Source: Tethya wilhelma
Lineage: Eukaryota > Porifera > Demospongiae > Tethyida > Tethyidae
Length of the DNA stretch: 64,000 nucleotides
Direction of reading: 5' to 3'
Assembly: GCA_964030475.1 (NCBI GenBank)
Contig: CAXIPT010000001.1
Span: forward strand, 13,498,800 to 13,562,799
A program made the translations under genes and the position numbers. This document shows positions 1-11,080 of the stretch, piece by piece (within the stretch, counting starts at the first letter, position 1; every line of letters begins with the position of its first letter). The notes under the pieces are model-generated. The model made no database searches. It was not told where the DNA came from and saw only the letters and a program-made list of their open reading frames with translations.

Positions 1-156
1 TCAGAAATCTATTTATATTGAAGAAAAAAGACCAAATACTTTTGTGGGTAAGTAGCTTGAAGACTAAAATCAATACTCATCATTAATTTATTTCTGTTAT
101 TAGGGTAAGAAGAAGAAACTTCCTTTACCCACTCAGCTCAAATACAACTGCCATGN

Positions 157-226
<70 letters not shown>
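157..226. repeat. (CA)n microsatellite
   Basis: An uninterrupted CA dinucleotide run follows a single N at 156, which probably marks an assembly join at the repeat. It lies just downstream (on the minus strand) of the BTB gene's stop codon. No gene is visible in bases 1-261. Confidence 0.95.
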
Positions 227-227
<1 letters not shown>

Positions 228-261
228 TTGAGCACATTATAGAGATCTACAGTGCAGGGAT

Positions 262-520
262 TTAAAAATAGCAACCAGAGCTCACTATCTTGTCCTTCAG
301 CTTCACCTCCCTGATCCTGCCCCCGACTGCCCCGATGTCATCATCATCATCGTCATCACGGAGGAGCTTCAAGTCCTCCTCTTCCAGGATGTTGAAGTAC
401 ACCAGGGCATCATTGACCTCCGACCTCTGGACAAACTTGCAGGCTTTCAGTAGGGCTGGTTTGAGTGGCTCTCTTAAAGCTTGGAGCTTACGGAGGCCCC
501 ATGACTGGGAGGGAGGGAGG

Positions 521-583
<63 letters not shown>

Positions 584-2604
584 AGTGCGCGTACATTTGT
601 GCATACAATTCTATTGGTAGTGTATCGCAAGCTCTAGTTCTACCCCAGTCAAGATGAGAGATCCCTGGGGTTACATGTATGGAGGCTGTATGTCCTAGCT
701 ACTTACAACATATGAACAGCAAACTGCCACTAGTATCTTGAACTTCTTCCAGTCAAGAGCATTTTCCATCAGTATCTCCATCTTGACCTCTTGCAGCTGT
801 TTCATCTGGTGTTCTCCCTGAACAGTAACACATTAGCACCGTCTCAAACCAATATACAATGTACATGGAAAATTCATTGAAAAAAAATCTTGAGATCTAG
901 CTGGCATTTGAACCATACATGCATACACAGTAATGTGATGCTACGGACAACATACAATCTGTTTCAAGTACTATTAGTATTATTTCGGCAAATTTGACTA
1001 CATAAGACAACCATCACTACACCACCATACCTCTTGTTTGAGTCCAACCATGGCTCTGATGATTCTCTCCACCTTCTCTCCTTCACTCCAACCCTCAAAC
1101 TCCTCCCTGTACACATCACATGAGAGTCACACTATAATCACATGACAACACACTGATGTCACCTTTTCTTCTTGGATACAACTACAAACTCTTCAAACTC
1201 TTTCCCTATTCTCTGCATCCTCTTCAGCTCCTTGCCTCGAGCTGCAAACTGAAGGATGAGAGACAACTTGATGTCTTGTCTTCGGAGACTGGATTTCTTC
1301 TTTCTCGAGGAACTGTCCCTAGTGAGCAGAGCTGTCTGAATGTCACCACACGCGGCATTGACAAGGTTCCATATCACCCCAACCTACAGTGACGGGGAGA
1401 GGCAAAATCAACAGGCGCATCTAAATGACGCTGAATTCACAAACTTGTATCGTAAATTGGAAACTTTTGAAGTCTGTGACAACAACTATGAAAATTTAAC
1501 CACCTGATAATTATAAATACCCAACTAAAAATGTATTGTGCATGATGAGTTGAGTGTACAGTAGGTACAGACTAGACACTGCATAGCCTCGTGCCCACGG
1601 CCAGGCTCTGAATATTTCCTTCGAAAATTCAAGAATTAAACAGGTAACTAAGTTGTATCATCATTATACAAAAATAATAATTCAAGATCCTACTGCCTTC
1701 TGCCTGATGACCCTCTAAGAGACCCCACCCAGACATTGCCTCCTGGTGCAGTGTGGCCAGTGACTCACCTCAGGGATGATGTAGGATGCTGTCTCTGCCT
1801 TCTGGTCGTCAGTCAGTGAGTTGTACTTGTCCAGAGCTAGTTCTATGAGCTCACTGAGCAGGTCCACAAACACAACCACTCTAAACGAGATTACATAATG
1901 ATGATGTTATAAACAAAACAATGATGGATGGGAGTTATACGAGAAGAGCTCCAACTGAACTATGTAGAAGTGTCCAATACCTTCCCCTCATGTACTCCAG
2001 CACTTCATGCTTCTCTTTCTTGTTCATTTCTTTCTTGTTGCGTGTGTAAAGCTCACACAGTAGACCAAACTTAGTAGCAACTTGTGGAAAGAAGAGAGAA
2101 AGAAAACGGAGTAAGGTATAAAATTAGAGAGAAAATAGAGAGAAAATAAGTACTTCATGTAGGAAATTGTGACTGACAAAGCAACGCTTGTCCCCCAACT
2201 CCCCACTAGTGACTTCAACCTTCAACCCCACACCTACCTACAGCTGCCTCTCTGGCCAGCTGTTTGATGGTGTAGGTGACCCTGACAGGGTTGGTCATTT
2301 CAGTGTTAGCAATGATCCTCTTGGCTGACTCTAATATCCCCTGGATATCATCCACCAGCTGGATTAAACCTGGAGGAAAGAAACAAGAGACCAGCATTAT
2401 AAGAAAGCCTTCTCCCCCCCCCTCTCTTCCCCTTCCCCCCTCTCCGGAAGGTCCTTAGGACTTACGTTGTTTCAGGTCATGGCTAGCTATGAAGGTCTGA
2501 CAGAGCTCTGTGAGGCGAGTTAGCTTGGGATGAGGGGTGACCATGTCTAGGAGCTCTTTAGCCAGTAGAACAGTTGTATCAGCAGGAAGAGTACTGCAGT
2601 ATAN

Positions 2605-2699
<95 letters not shown>

Positions 2700-3970
2700 T
2701 AGTTTGTGTACACAAATCAAATAGCCACACAAAGAGGGGAAAGTCTGGCAATGAGGGTTGTACAGTTCATATAGTTAGTTAGTCTTTACACACACACACA
2801 CAGGAATTTCCTGCTCACTTTAGAACCACTTTGAGCAGCGGTGCCTTCAGGGAGGTCAGGTACACCTCCCATTCCCTGTAGCTCATGTTAGGAGAGGAAC
2901 AGTTGAGCACAGTGCGATGAACATTGAAGGTGACTCCATCGCTGGAACGAACCACAAGGTCTGAGAAGAAGCCATCCTCCAGAGCTCCCTTCATCATGAA
3001 GGCCTCACACTCTGGGTTGGGAGCACTCTTGACCTGTAGGNGTCACGATCTCATTCAGTTGTCTTCAAACTGATCAAGACACATACACAAAAGTTGAATG
3101 TTCTGCCGTCAGAGCCACCAATGAGATCCAGGGAGTCCTTCTCAATGTTGTAAGACGTCGTCTGGTAGAGGAGAATAGGCTCCACCCCATTAGGCACCTC
3201 CCACGTCACATCACACTGGTCATCAAACACCACATGGACTCTAGGGGAGACAGTACAGTACTACCATAATGAAATACAAGATGATTGATATACTATTGTG
3301 ACCTCAGCTTAAGAAACAACAACATTGTGAGGGTATTCCCTGTTATAATCACAAACCAACATGAAACAATAATAATTCCCTGTAGGAAATTCCATTACAG
3401 TAATCCCACATCACAGTATTAGTCTAGTCTGTGGGGACACAGCTGTGTACAACATGGACCATAACATATGCACATGCAGAAAATGAATACCTAGCTTACA
3501 CTTACCCCTTGCACTCTGGCAGTGGCACTTCATACACCTTATCCCCCATCTGGCTGTCCTCTTCATTGAGCACTGCACCAATCTCACTGTCATCATCATA
3601 CACCTCATAGTACACCTTCACAACCTACAGTTGAAGAACAAATTATGGTAGGAATAAATTCTTCCACCAGAATTGACTTGAGGGAGAGTCACACATTGAA
3701 CAATAGAGAATATAGAAGTGGTACTATTGTATAATGCCTCTCATCACACTTGTGATATCATAGCTCGAAACATAGTCTAGCTAGCTCAGTAGCTGTGGTA
3801 TACCATAGATAATATACTCCTATGGGTATACACACCTTCCATCTTCCCAAAATGATGTCCAGGTCTTCTGCTTTGGGTGAATTGTAAGGTTTGGTTTTCT
3901 TCCACTTCCTTCTCCCCCTCCACCTTTTCCCAGTGGCTCTTTGATACACACTTCTCTTATCCATGGGCAT
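262..3970 (-). CDS. BTB/POZ-domain protein, multi-exon
   Basis: About eleven exons on the minus strand join in frame; clear ones are 3836-3970, 3506-3624, 3087-3240, 2819-3033, 2466-2593, 2238-2369 and the last, 262-504. The start is an ATG at 3970 opening MDKRSVYQRATGKRW, with 3964 as an alternative. The exon 2819-3033 encodes a BTB core (GFFSDLVVRSSDGVTFNVHR), the usual self-association and Cullin-3 adaptor fold. Ahead of it is a conserved-looking acidic region with VYYEVYDDDSEIG; behind it is a long, mostly helical part ending in an aspartate run and a C-terminal VSSGCYF. I could not assign it to a named BTB subfamily. The N at 3041 and the (TG)n at 2605-2697 both sit in introns. Exon coordinates in the 3' half are approximate. 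Confidence 0.7.
525..578. repeat. (GA)n microsatellite forming a minus-strand polypyrimidine tract
   Basis: Read on the minus strand this is a CT run followed by CCCTCCCTCCCAG and then the last exon of the BTB gene (262-504). The microsatellite therefore appears to serve as the polypyrimidine tract of that 3' splice site. Confidence 0.8.
2605..2697. repeat. (TG)n microsatellite in an intron
   Basis: A pure TG run of about 93 bp, preceded by an N at 2604, within an intron of the BTB gene between exons 2466-2593 and 2819-3033. Its length in the assembly is probably unreliable because of the N. Confidence 0.95.
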
Positions 3971-4175
3971 TGGCTCACAGCTGTACCTCGAGCTCTCTCT
4001 GGTCACGTCAGACTATAGTGCTGACTCATCATAATAATGCCTACTCTTTTGACGACCTTTACCGCCAATGTTTCAACAGTGACCAAATTTGTAAACCAAA
4101 ATTATTGTAATGTGGTATACACGAAATAACTACAACACAAACACAAGCACACCATCAAGTTAGGTTGTGATGTCA

Positions 4176-5315
4176 TCAACCGTTAGTGTTGCTACTGTTT
4201 GATCTCCTACTTCTCTCTCTCCCTTGGCCTTGCTTCCAATGCTCCAAAGCCCTCTGGGCATTAGCCCATATCATCCCTCCAAACTTCAACACCTCCTCGG
4301 CCAAGTGATACAATGCTGGCCTCACTCTTCTCTTTCGGTTGTCAGCCAGCCAGCCATACTCAAGAGCAGGGGGAATCAACAGCAGGGCACACACTGTAGA
4401 TACACAGAGATAAACACATAAAATTAATGCTATACACAAAACAAAACAACGAAAGTTTATTTGTGTAACTTATATAGATATTGTAGCTACTCACTCACCT
4501 ATTAGTTGGACCACTATTGCTGCTGAGAACCACCGGCCTAGCTCTGCAACAATCATAGCAGCTACTAACCAAGAGATGTAGAACTGTGGACAGTGGGTGG
4601 GATAGTGTATACATGTGACCAGCTAGTCTCATAGTTCATACGGTGACATTATACAACTGCACCTTCAGTGGACTGGTCTTCCTGGAGGCAAACACTTGAT
4701 CTACAGAGTTCTTTACAATGAACTCCAGAAAAGCCAGACAAAGACAAATATCGTGAAATCTTGAATTATGTTCTGCACCCCTAAAATAATTCGTCAGTTG
4801 GTGACTGAGCACGTGATGATACACAGTCTTTTAAATGGATGTCATACCAATTTGGAAACAGCTGGACACCTCCATACTTCAGAGCCAAGTGGATTAATAA
4901 CAGAGCCAATGCAAACATGACAAGTACATTCCCAATGACTTCCAGTACACTGCCATTGAGCCTGAAGAGGGCTCTAGATAGAATCAGAAATATCAGAAAT
5001 TATGGGAGATCACAACACCATATCTATGAGGACACACAAAAGTAAAAGCTTCAACGAAACCTTACTCACCCTATAGCTACATTGATGGCTACCCACAAGG
5101 TGGCTCCAACTGATACTGATTCACGGAATATGAGTGCTTCCCAGGTGAACAACACCGCCCCTCTGTAGTGCATCAGCCTGGAGTCCCATAAGGAAGCATG
5201 GCGGTGAAGGGATAGCCTAGCAGCTGCCTGTGACAATGATTGATACCATATCATTATGTCAAGATCAACAGTTTTAACTTACTTCCTCTAACCAGTGAGG
5301 AGTACGAGTCGGCAT
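4176..5315 (-). CDS. Reticulon-homology-domain ER membrane protein (RETREG/ARL6IP1-like)
   Basis: Exons 5283-5315, 5070-5227, 4848-4973, then further exons near 4670-4787, 4500-4590 and 4176-4395 join in frame. The start is MPTRTPHWLEE. The protein has two long hydrophobic hairpins: the first around AVLFTWEALIFRE and VLVMFALALLLIHLALKYGG, the second around FYISWLVAAMIVAELGRWF and IVCALLLIPPALEYGW. Between them is a loop containing RFHDIC. Paired hairpins with a short RFH(D/E)IC-type loop are typical of reticulon-homology proteins that curve ER membranes (ARL6IP1, FAM134/RETREG). No LIR motif typical of ER-phagy receptors is obvious in the short tail, so RETREG function is not shown. It starts 113 bp from the divergent POLR3E gene. 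Confidence 0.6.
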
Positions 5316-5428
5316 CTTTACGCTCCTGAAAGCTTCGCTTCACTCTCTTTGGCTAGATAGGTAAAGGTCGTCGAATAGTTCCACGCTAGTTATCGACCCT
5401 TTACCAAATAGCTCAATTGCATCTGATC
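5316..5428. promoter_or_regulatory. Head-to-head intergenic region, probable bidirectional promoter
   Basis: Only 113 bp separate the start codons of the minus-strand reticulon-homology gene and plus-strand POLR3E. Both 5' UTRs and both promoters must fit here, so a shared bidirectional promoter is the simplest reading. I see no TATA box. Confidence 0.5.
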
Positions 5429-8400
5429 ATGGAGTTAGAGAGTGATACTGAAGATCATGAAGACCCAGTCGTCAGTGAGGTATGCTGCTATATAGTTTTG
5501 CCATCACTGTGTACCATGCACACTTTGACTCTATCTCATCTTACCCACTAAGGTTGATGTCTTCCTGTCTCAGTCTCTGGCAAAAAATCTCTACTTGCTA
5601 CAAGTATGTCATGTTTTCAATGGTGTACTATAGTAATAATTATGATATATCCTATTTGACTCCTAAATGTCTCTGTAGTACCCTCTTCGCCCAGCCCACC
5701 TCCCTTACGATGCTGACAGTGTCCAGGCTGCACGTGTGAGACCTGGGCAACAGAGGGTGGAGCTTGATGTCGGTATAAGACCACGGGGAGAGAACTACAG
5801 CACCAGTAGAGGAGAGCACTATGCTAGGATGGTTGAAATAGCTGATGCAAACACAACCAACCCTTCAAATGAGCAAAGCTACAAGAGGTGTGTGCTGTTG
5901 AGTTGTGTAACTATGTAGATGTATTATTTATGTGTGAGTGTTACAAATGCATGACATCTTGTTCACAAATCATTGTACCTCCTTTGTTCAGTGGCTTGTG
6001 GGACAAGCATACACTAACATCAGACGTTTCTACTCACAAATCACAACGCTATGTTGCTGCTGTATTCAAGGATGGTTAGTATCTTTAAATTTTCATAATT
6101 GTTGCAATAAACGATCTTCTCAACTCTCTGTGCGAAACTCATTCCAGGTGAGCTTCACCTCTCTCCTCTCTGTGGTCTCATTCAACTGAAACCGGGAATC
6201 GGATATCTGGATAAGGTCGATACTGGTACCAAAAAATCTAACTTGTTTGGCACATCCAATGATGGTGACACCACTGAGAGTGAGGGAGAGGAGGCTAAAC
6301 CAGTCACTGTACGATTTGCAAAACGTGAGAGCATTGCAAAAGCTCAGAAGCCTGGTGTGAGCCGTAAACAGAACTACCAGGAAGTGATGGAAGAGCGACA
6401 GGCTGCCGAGAAATGGATTAATGTTCAATACTTTGGAGTGGATTCAGAAGAAGCCACTGAGGTAAGTACATGCAGTGTATGATTGCAAAAATATAGCTCA
6501 GTAGTTTGCCCACCTATTTTCTTATTCATGTACCCTGTGATTTCATTCTCCTGGCCCAGGAGAGGCAACTGCTGTTTGCTAGTCCCGAGGACCAGCGCCA
6601 AGTGTTTGGTGTTGCTCATTCAGAGTACATGAATCTTGTATGTCCTAGAGACACACCTCATCGGGCTGTCAGCCCTGCTGCCATGCCAACCGGTGTGCTC
6701 TCATTGGAACAGATCAGGACACTCCCTCGTCACCGACAGGTTAGGCCATTGCATGAGCTGGAGACTTTGATTTTTATTTTTTTTTGGTAGAGGGGAGTAT
6801 TTTCATAATTACTTTTCAAGCAATTTCATTTGGTGTTAGATCATAATGGTTCTGAACCCTTCAATTATGGATCAATATCATGTTATTAGATGTTAATATT
6901 GTTTCTTGTCCCAATGCAGGTGGTAGAGTTGTTGCGAAATGCTCACCTGATGCAGTTCAGTCAGTTGTGCTCCCTGCTGGGTGTGAGTGGTGGGGCTGTT
7001 AGCGGGGTGTGTGAGGCTGTGAAGACCTGTGCCGTCTTGGTCCAAGGGTGCTGGGTAGTAGCCAGTGACATCATTCTACCAGGAGCAGAGAATAGGAGTA
7101 AAAGAAATGCTAGGGATTATATTGTAAGCAACTAGAATTATACAACTGCAGGATGGGGATGATTTTGAAGTTTGTTTTTCTTTGTTTTCAGTTATGGTGT
7201 TTTACTCAACGTCGTCTTGTACCACGGAGGGACATTGTGGGTGTGGCCAAACTCTCTCCTGAGGACCTCCGAGAGATGTTGCAGTCATTAGCTGTTCCAC
7301 GAGTGGCCCCTCAACAGGGGTCAGAGTTCAAACTTCCCACAGATAATGAATTCATAGCCAAGTGAGCCCAAGTGATACCTGTGTTAATAGATTCTGCTGT
7401 TGTGAATTTGTACCCACCAAGTTTAGTACATTGAGTCTATGTTCACACATTCAGTGTTTGAAGTTTTGAGCAAAAGGGTATTAATTTATATTCTTGAAAC
7501 GTGCGTTACATGTTCACACCATGTACATTCTGTCTGTACATACATACATTTTATGCTCTAGATATTCTTCTATAGTTCAGCAGCAAGAAGAGAAATGGAG
7601 ATCAAGATATCAACAGTAAGTTACCAAGAGAAGCAACAGTGTCTCTATTGACATCTCTTCTCTTTGTTTCTCAGACTAGTGACAGAATTGGGTATAAAGA
7701 GCCCAGCAAGACAAGACAGTGCTAGTGGAGGGTCAAAGGTCATATCTGGAGAACAACTCGTAAAGGCAGCTCAAAAGAAGGCCAAGATGAAACCTCCCAA
7801 ACTAGCCCAATCCACATCAACCCCCTCACGACGATCTGCACCACACACTGCCACTGAGAATGGTTCCCCCATGGAGACTGGAGGCACAAGCAGTAGTGAA
7901 GATGAAGATGCGATACCATACGATATTGATGTACCTATTAAACGGGAACTAACAGAGTCAGAACTCAGAGAAGCTGTTCTAGTTGAATTTTGCCAAGAAG
8001 CGTTAGGAAATGGTGTTCTAGGTCTGCCTGAATTGAGAGACAAGTTATTGTTGAAACAAGCTTCAGTGGAGGAGAGCCATCCTCTCAGGCTCTATGGTGT
8101 CTCTGACAGTCTGCTAGAAGAGGCCCTGAGTGCTTCTGGAGCCATGGAGGTGGGACAACCAGCCAACAGAAGACTGTTTGCCCTTCCAAATGGCAACAAG
8201 GTATGTGTTTACATGCATTCTCTTCAGTGTAAGGTCAAAGGAGAGAGCCTGGGTATGAGGCTATTCTCTTTGCCTTCAAATATCAAAAGCTATGACATTT
8301 TGTTTGTCAGTGTCGTCTTGCAATCTTGAGTTTGTATCAAACTCACAAGTTTTTGAGGAAGAAGCAGGTGTTTGAAGAGCTGTCAGCACAGGAAGTGGAA

Positions 8401-8548
8401 GAGAACGACAAGGTTTCTATGGCCGCACTTCGAGTAAGACTACATGTTTTTACGAATTGCTGCTGTTGGTTGTGTGATCAGTGTTGTATTGAATGCACAG
8501 GAGCTGTGTTATTCCAAAGGAGGGTCGTGGAGACTACGAGGGACATGA
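5429..8548 (+). CDS. POLR3E: DNA-directed RNA polymerase III subunit RPC5
   Basis: Multi-exon gene beginning MELESDTEDHEDPVVSE. The start is the first ATG in frame and parallels the acidic DDPVV opening of human RPC5. Recognisable blocks in order are VDVFLSQSLAKNLYLLQYPL, the GELHLSPLCG-type block after VAAVFKDG, ITVRF-like VTVRFAKRES, a QRQLLFA region, LSLEQIRTLP, VLVQGCWVVASDI, WCFTQRRLVPR and the C-terminal winged-helix part ending KGGSWRLRGT. RPC5 pairs with RPC4 as the TFIIF-like subcomplex of Pol III in the nucleus. The middle exon (7670-8200) carries a charged, low-complexity linker. The last exon reads ELCYSKGGSWRLRGT; the reading frame that runs through the preceding intron is not used. 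Part of a fold-back repeat (near 8253) lies in the last-but-two intron. Confidence 0.92.
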
Positions 8549-9005
8549 CAAGATGACTGCTGTGGCATTATTTTCATTCACAATTAATAATCTCCCAAAT
8601 ACAATAATTGGTATATATTATGATTCTCTGACAATATTTGTATTTCTCAGCAAATGGATTATTATATCTTAATTTATGGACTGCTAGAAAATCGTCATAA
8701 ACTAAGCAGCTACACCTTTAACGATTTATGCATGCAATGAAGCTACCCAAATCATTTTGACTACAAGACTACACTCTTGTGACATACGATGGATGTACCA
8801 CTACCCCACTGTAGCTGGTGAAGGTGGCCTGGGGTCTAGGGACTGGACTACCCCACACCCCACAAGTAAATCAAACCGCCAACACTGATAATCATACAAT
8901 TGAACTAGATGACTACACCAATAATAATAATAATAACAATGCAATAGATAGCTTTAACTGTAGACAGATACATACTGTACATGAGTGTTCACATCAGCTT
9001 CAGTT
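8549..9005. other. 3' intergenic region, includes the start of a duplicated block
   Basis: No gene is visible. The duplicated 1.17-kb block starts at 8731. A short (AAT)n-like run lies near 8922-8940. Confidence 0.6.
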
Positions 9006-9377
9006 CTATATCTTTCCAGGAAAAGTTCCTGCCTCCCGTTGGTCATCCCAGGTTTCAATCTGGACAAGACAATATTTAGTTTATACATTTATAGTCTTAC
9101 AAGTCACTTTTCTCTTCCCCTTTTAAGTTTAAGTTAGGTGTGCATTAAATGGAAACACAGAACAACAGAGTCTAGTTTAGTTAAACTCTTTGCTTACCCA
9201 GGATACGGGACATAGAGATGTAAACACTTTTTTGTAATATTCACAACCGGTTCCTCCTGCTTTGACACAGGCATGGTAGTCTAGATAGTTCTGCCAACAG
9301 TTCTTAGTTTGGTTTACATTGGGAAACCTAGCATCAAACGGAGCAGTCTGTATTTCGATTTTAGAACCTTCGGCCAT
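9006..9377 (-). CDS. COX6B: Cytochrome c oxidase subunit 6B, copy 1
   Basis: Two exons: 9198-9377 (60 codons) and 9006-9059. The protein starts [20 protein letters not shown] and continues through [31 protein letters not shown] and the spliced C-terminus [14 protein letters not shown]. The paired Cys-x9-Cys motifs ([11 protein letters not shown] and [12 protein letters not shown]) form the twin CX9C helical hairpin imported into the mitochondrial intermembrane space by the MIA40 route; the subunit sits on complex IV's outer face. The second exon is too short to appear as an ORF but matches the family C-terminus closely. It is divergent to the LENG8 5' fragment starting at 9530. Confidence 0.9.
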
Positions 9378-9529
9378 CCTTCAGGTGTCCTTTAAACGTC
9401 TCTTCTTTCGAAATACAAGCCAAACAACAGACTCAGCTTTGTCGACTCGAAATGTGACCTCTGACCTGACCGATCAGCACGTGACTAGAAGCTGTCATGC
9501 ACGTGACATAATTTAGTAAAGCTGCGGAC

Positions 9530-9901
9530 ATGTATCAAAACCAGTAAGTTTCAACTGTATGGCTGAATTCCATAAGTTTACATTCCTTCTACAACAGGTA
9601 TTCGTCCTCTACAAGCGGTTCCAGTGACACTGGCAGTTCCTATTCCACTAGCCAATACTACCAGTACCCTAGCTCATATCAACACTACCAGAGCTACTAT
9701 GCCTACCCCCCACCTCCTCCTCCACCCCCCACTGGTCAGCCCTCACAGCCTCCACCCCCTCCACCCCCCACTGACTCACACCCTACCACCAGTGAGCCAC
9801 CTCCTCCCGGCACAACGGACCTGAACCAAGAGACCGACGTCAAGCCCGCATCAAGTCAGGTTGGCTCTAGCGAAAGCAACCGCTCCTCTTCTCCTTCAAA
9901 G
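9530..9901 (+). pseudogene. LENG8 5' fragment, duplicate copy cut at an N
   Basis: This contains the MYQN start exon (9530-9545), an intron and the beginning of the proline/tyrosine-rich exon, ending at SPSK immediately before the N at 9902. It matches the full gene at 10715-11080 with small indels in the proline runs. It has no downstream exons. It is either the end of an alternative-haplotype contig or a truncated duplicate. Confidence 0.75.
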
Positions 9902-9902
9902 N

Positions 9903-11080
9903 CATGCAATGAAGCTACCCAAATCATTTTGACTACAAGACTACACTCTTGTGACATACGATGGATGTACCACTACCCCACTGTACCTGGTGAAGGTGGC
10001 CTGGGGTCTAGGGACTGGACTACCCCACACCCCACAAGTAAATCATCCGCCAACACTGATAATCATACAATTGAACTAGATGACTACACCAATAATAATA
10101 ATAATGCAATAGATAGCTTTAACTGTAGACAGATACATACTGTACATGAGTGTTCACATCAGTTTCAGTTCTATATCTTTCCAGGAAAAGTTCCTGCCTC
10201 CCGTTGGTCATCCCAGTTTGAAATCTGGACAAGACAATGTTTAGTTTAAACATAATTTTAACTAGCTTAGTAGCTTTGATCTAGAACTTGACTTTCCTTC
10301 CCCCTTTTTAGCTACAAAGAAACATATTTGCCAAACTAGTGTGCATTAAATAGAAAACTATTCCATTATTAAGCTCAAACTTACCCATTCTACAGGGCAC
10401 AAAGATGTAAACACTTTTTTGTAATATTCACATTGCTCTCCTCCTCCAGCTTTGACACAGGCATGGTAGTCTATATAGTTTTGCCAACAGTTCTTAGTTT
10501 GGTTTACATTGGGAAACCTAGCATCAAAAGGAGCAGTCTGTATTTGAATTTTAGAACCTTCAGCCATCCTTCAGGTGTCTTTTAAACGTCTCTTCTTTCG
10601 GAATACAAGCTAAACAACAGACTCGGCTTTGTCGACTCAAAATGTGAACTCTGACCTGACTGATCAGCACGTGACTACACAATGTCGTGCACGTGACATA
10701 ATTTAGCTGCGGACATGTATCAAAACCAGTAAGTTTCAACTGTGTGGCTGAATTCCATAAGTTTACATTGCTTCTACAACAGGTATTCGTCCTCTACAAG
10801 CGGTTCCAATGATACTGGCAGTTCCTACTCCACTAGCCAATACTACCAGTACGCTGGCTCCTATCAACCCTACCAGAGCTACTATGCCTATCCCCCACCT
10901 CCTCCTCCACCCCCCACTGGTCAGCCTCCACCCCCTCCACCCCCCACTGACTCACACCCTACCACCAGTGAGCCACCTCCTCCCGGCACAATGGACCTGA
11001 ACCAAGAGACCGACGTCAAACCCTCACAGTCAAGTCAGGTCGGCTCTAGCGAAAGCAACCGCTCCTCTTCTCCTTCAAAG
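9903..11080. repeat. Direct duplication, unit 2
   Basis: Second unit of the block at 8731-9901. It continues without interruption into the complete LENG8 gene, so this is the copy in its full context. Confidence 0.9.
10171..10567 (-). CDS. COX6B: Cytochrome c oxidase subunit 6B, copy 2
   Basis: Exons 10385-10567 (61 codons) and 10171-10224, with the same structure and twin CX9C motifs as copy 1. It differs from copy 1 at several residues (IQIQ for IEIQ, NYID for NYLD, GGGEQC for GGTGC, CPVEW for CPVSW, and a changed splice-junction tripeptide) while every functional cysteine is kept. Both copies are intact. The start lies 147 bp from the divergent LENG8 start. Confidence 0.9.

Larger units (their letters stand above)
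8731..9901. repeat. Direct duplication, unit 1 (COX6B plus 5' end of LENG8)
   Basis: This 1171-bp block is repeated at 9903-11080 with scattered substitutions and small indels. It holds a full minus-strand COX6B gene and the first two exons of LENG8. Unit 1 ends at exactly the N at 9902, where unit 2 starts, which is what two unmerged overlapping contigs would look like. Confidence 0.9.

Noticed and set aside
290..637. Plus-strand open frame with poly-Ser and (RE)n
   Set aside because: It is the antisense of the BTB gene's last exon plus a GA microsatellite.
2605..2697. Possible CRISPR-like or satellite array
   Set aside because: Pure dinucleotide repeat without spacers; the genome is eukaryotic.
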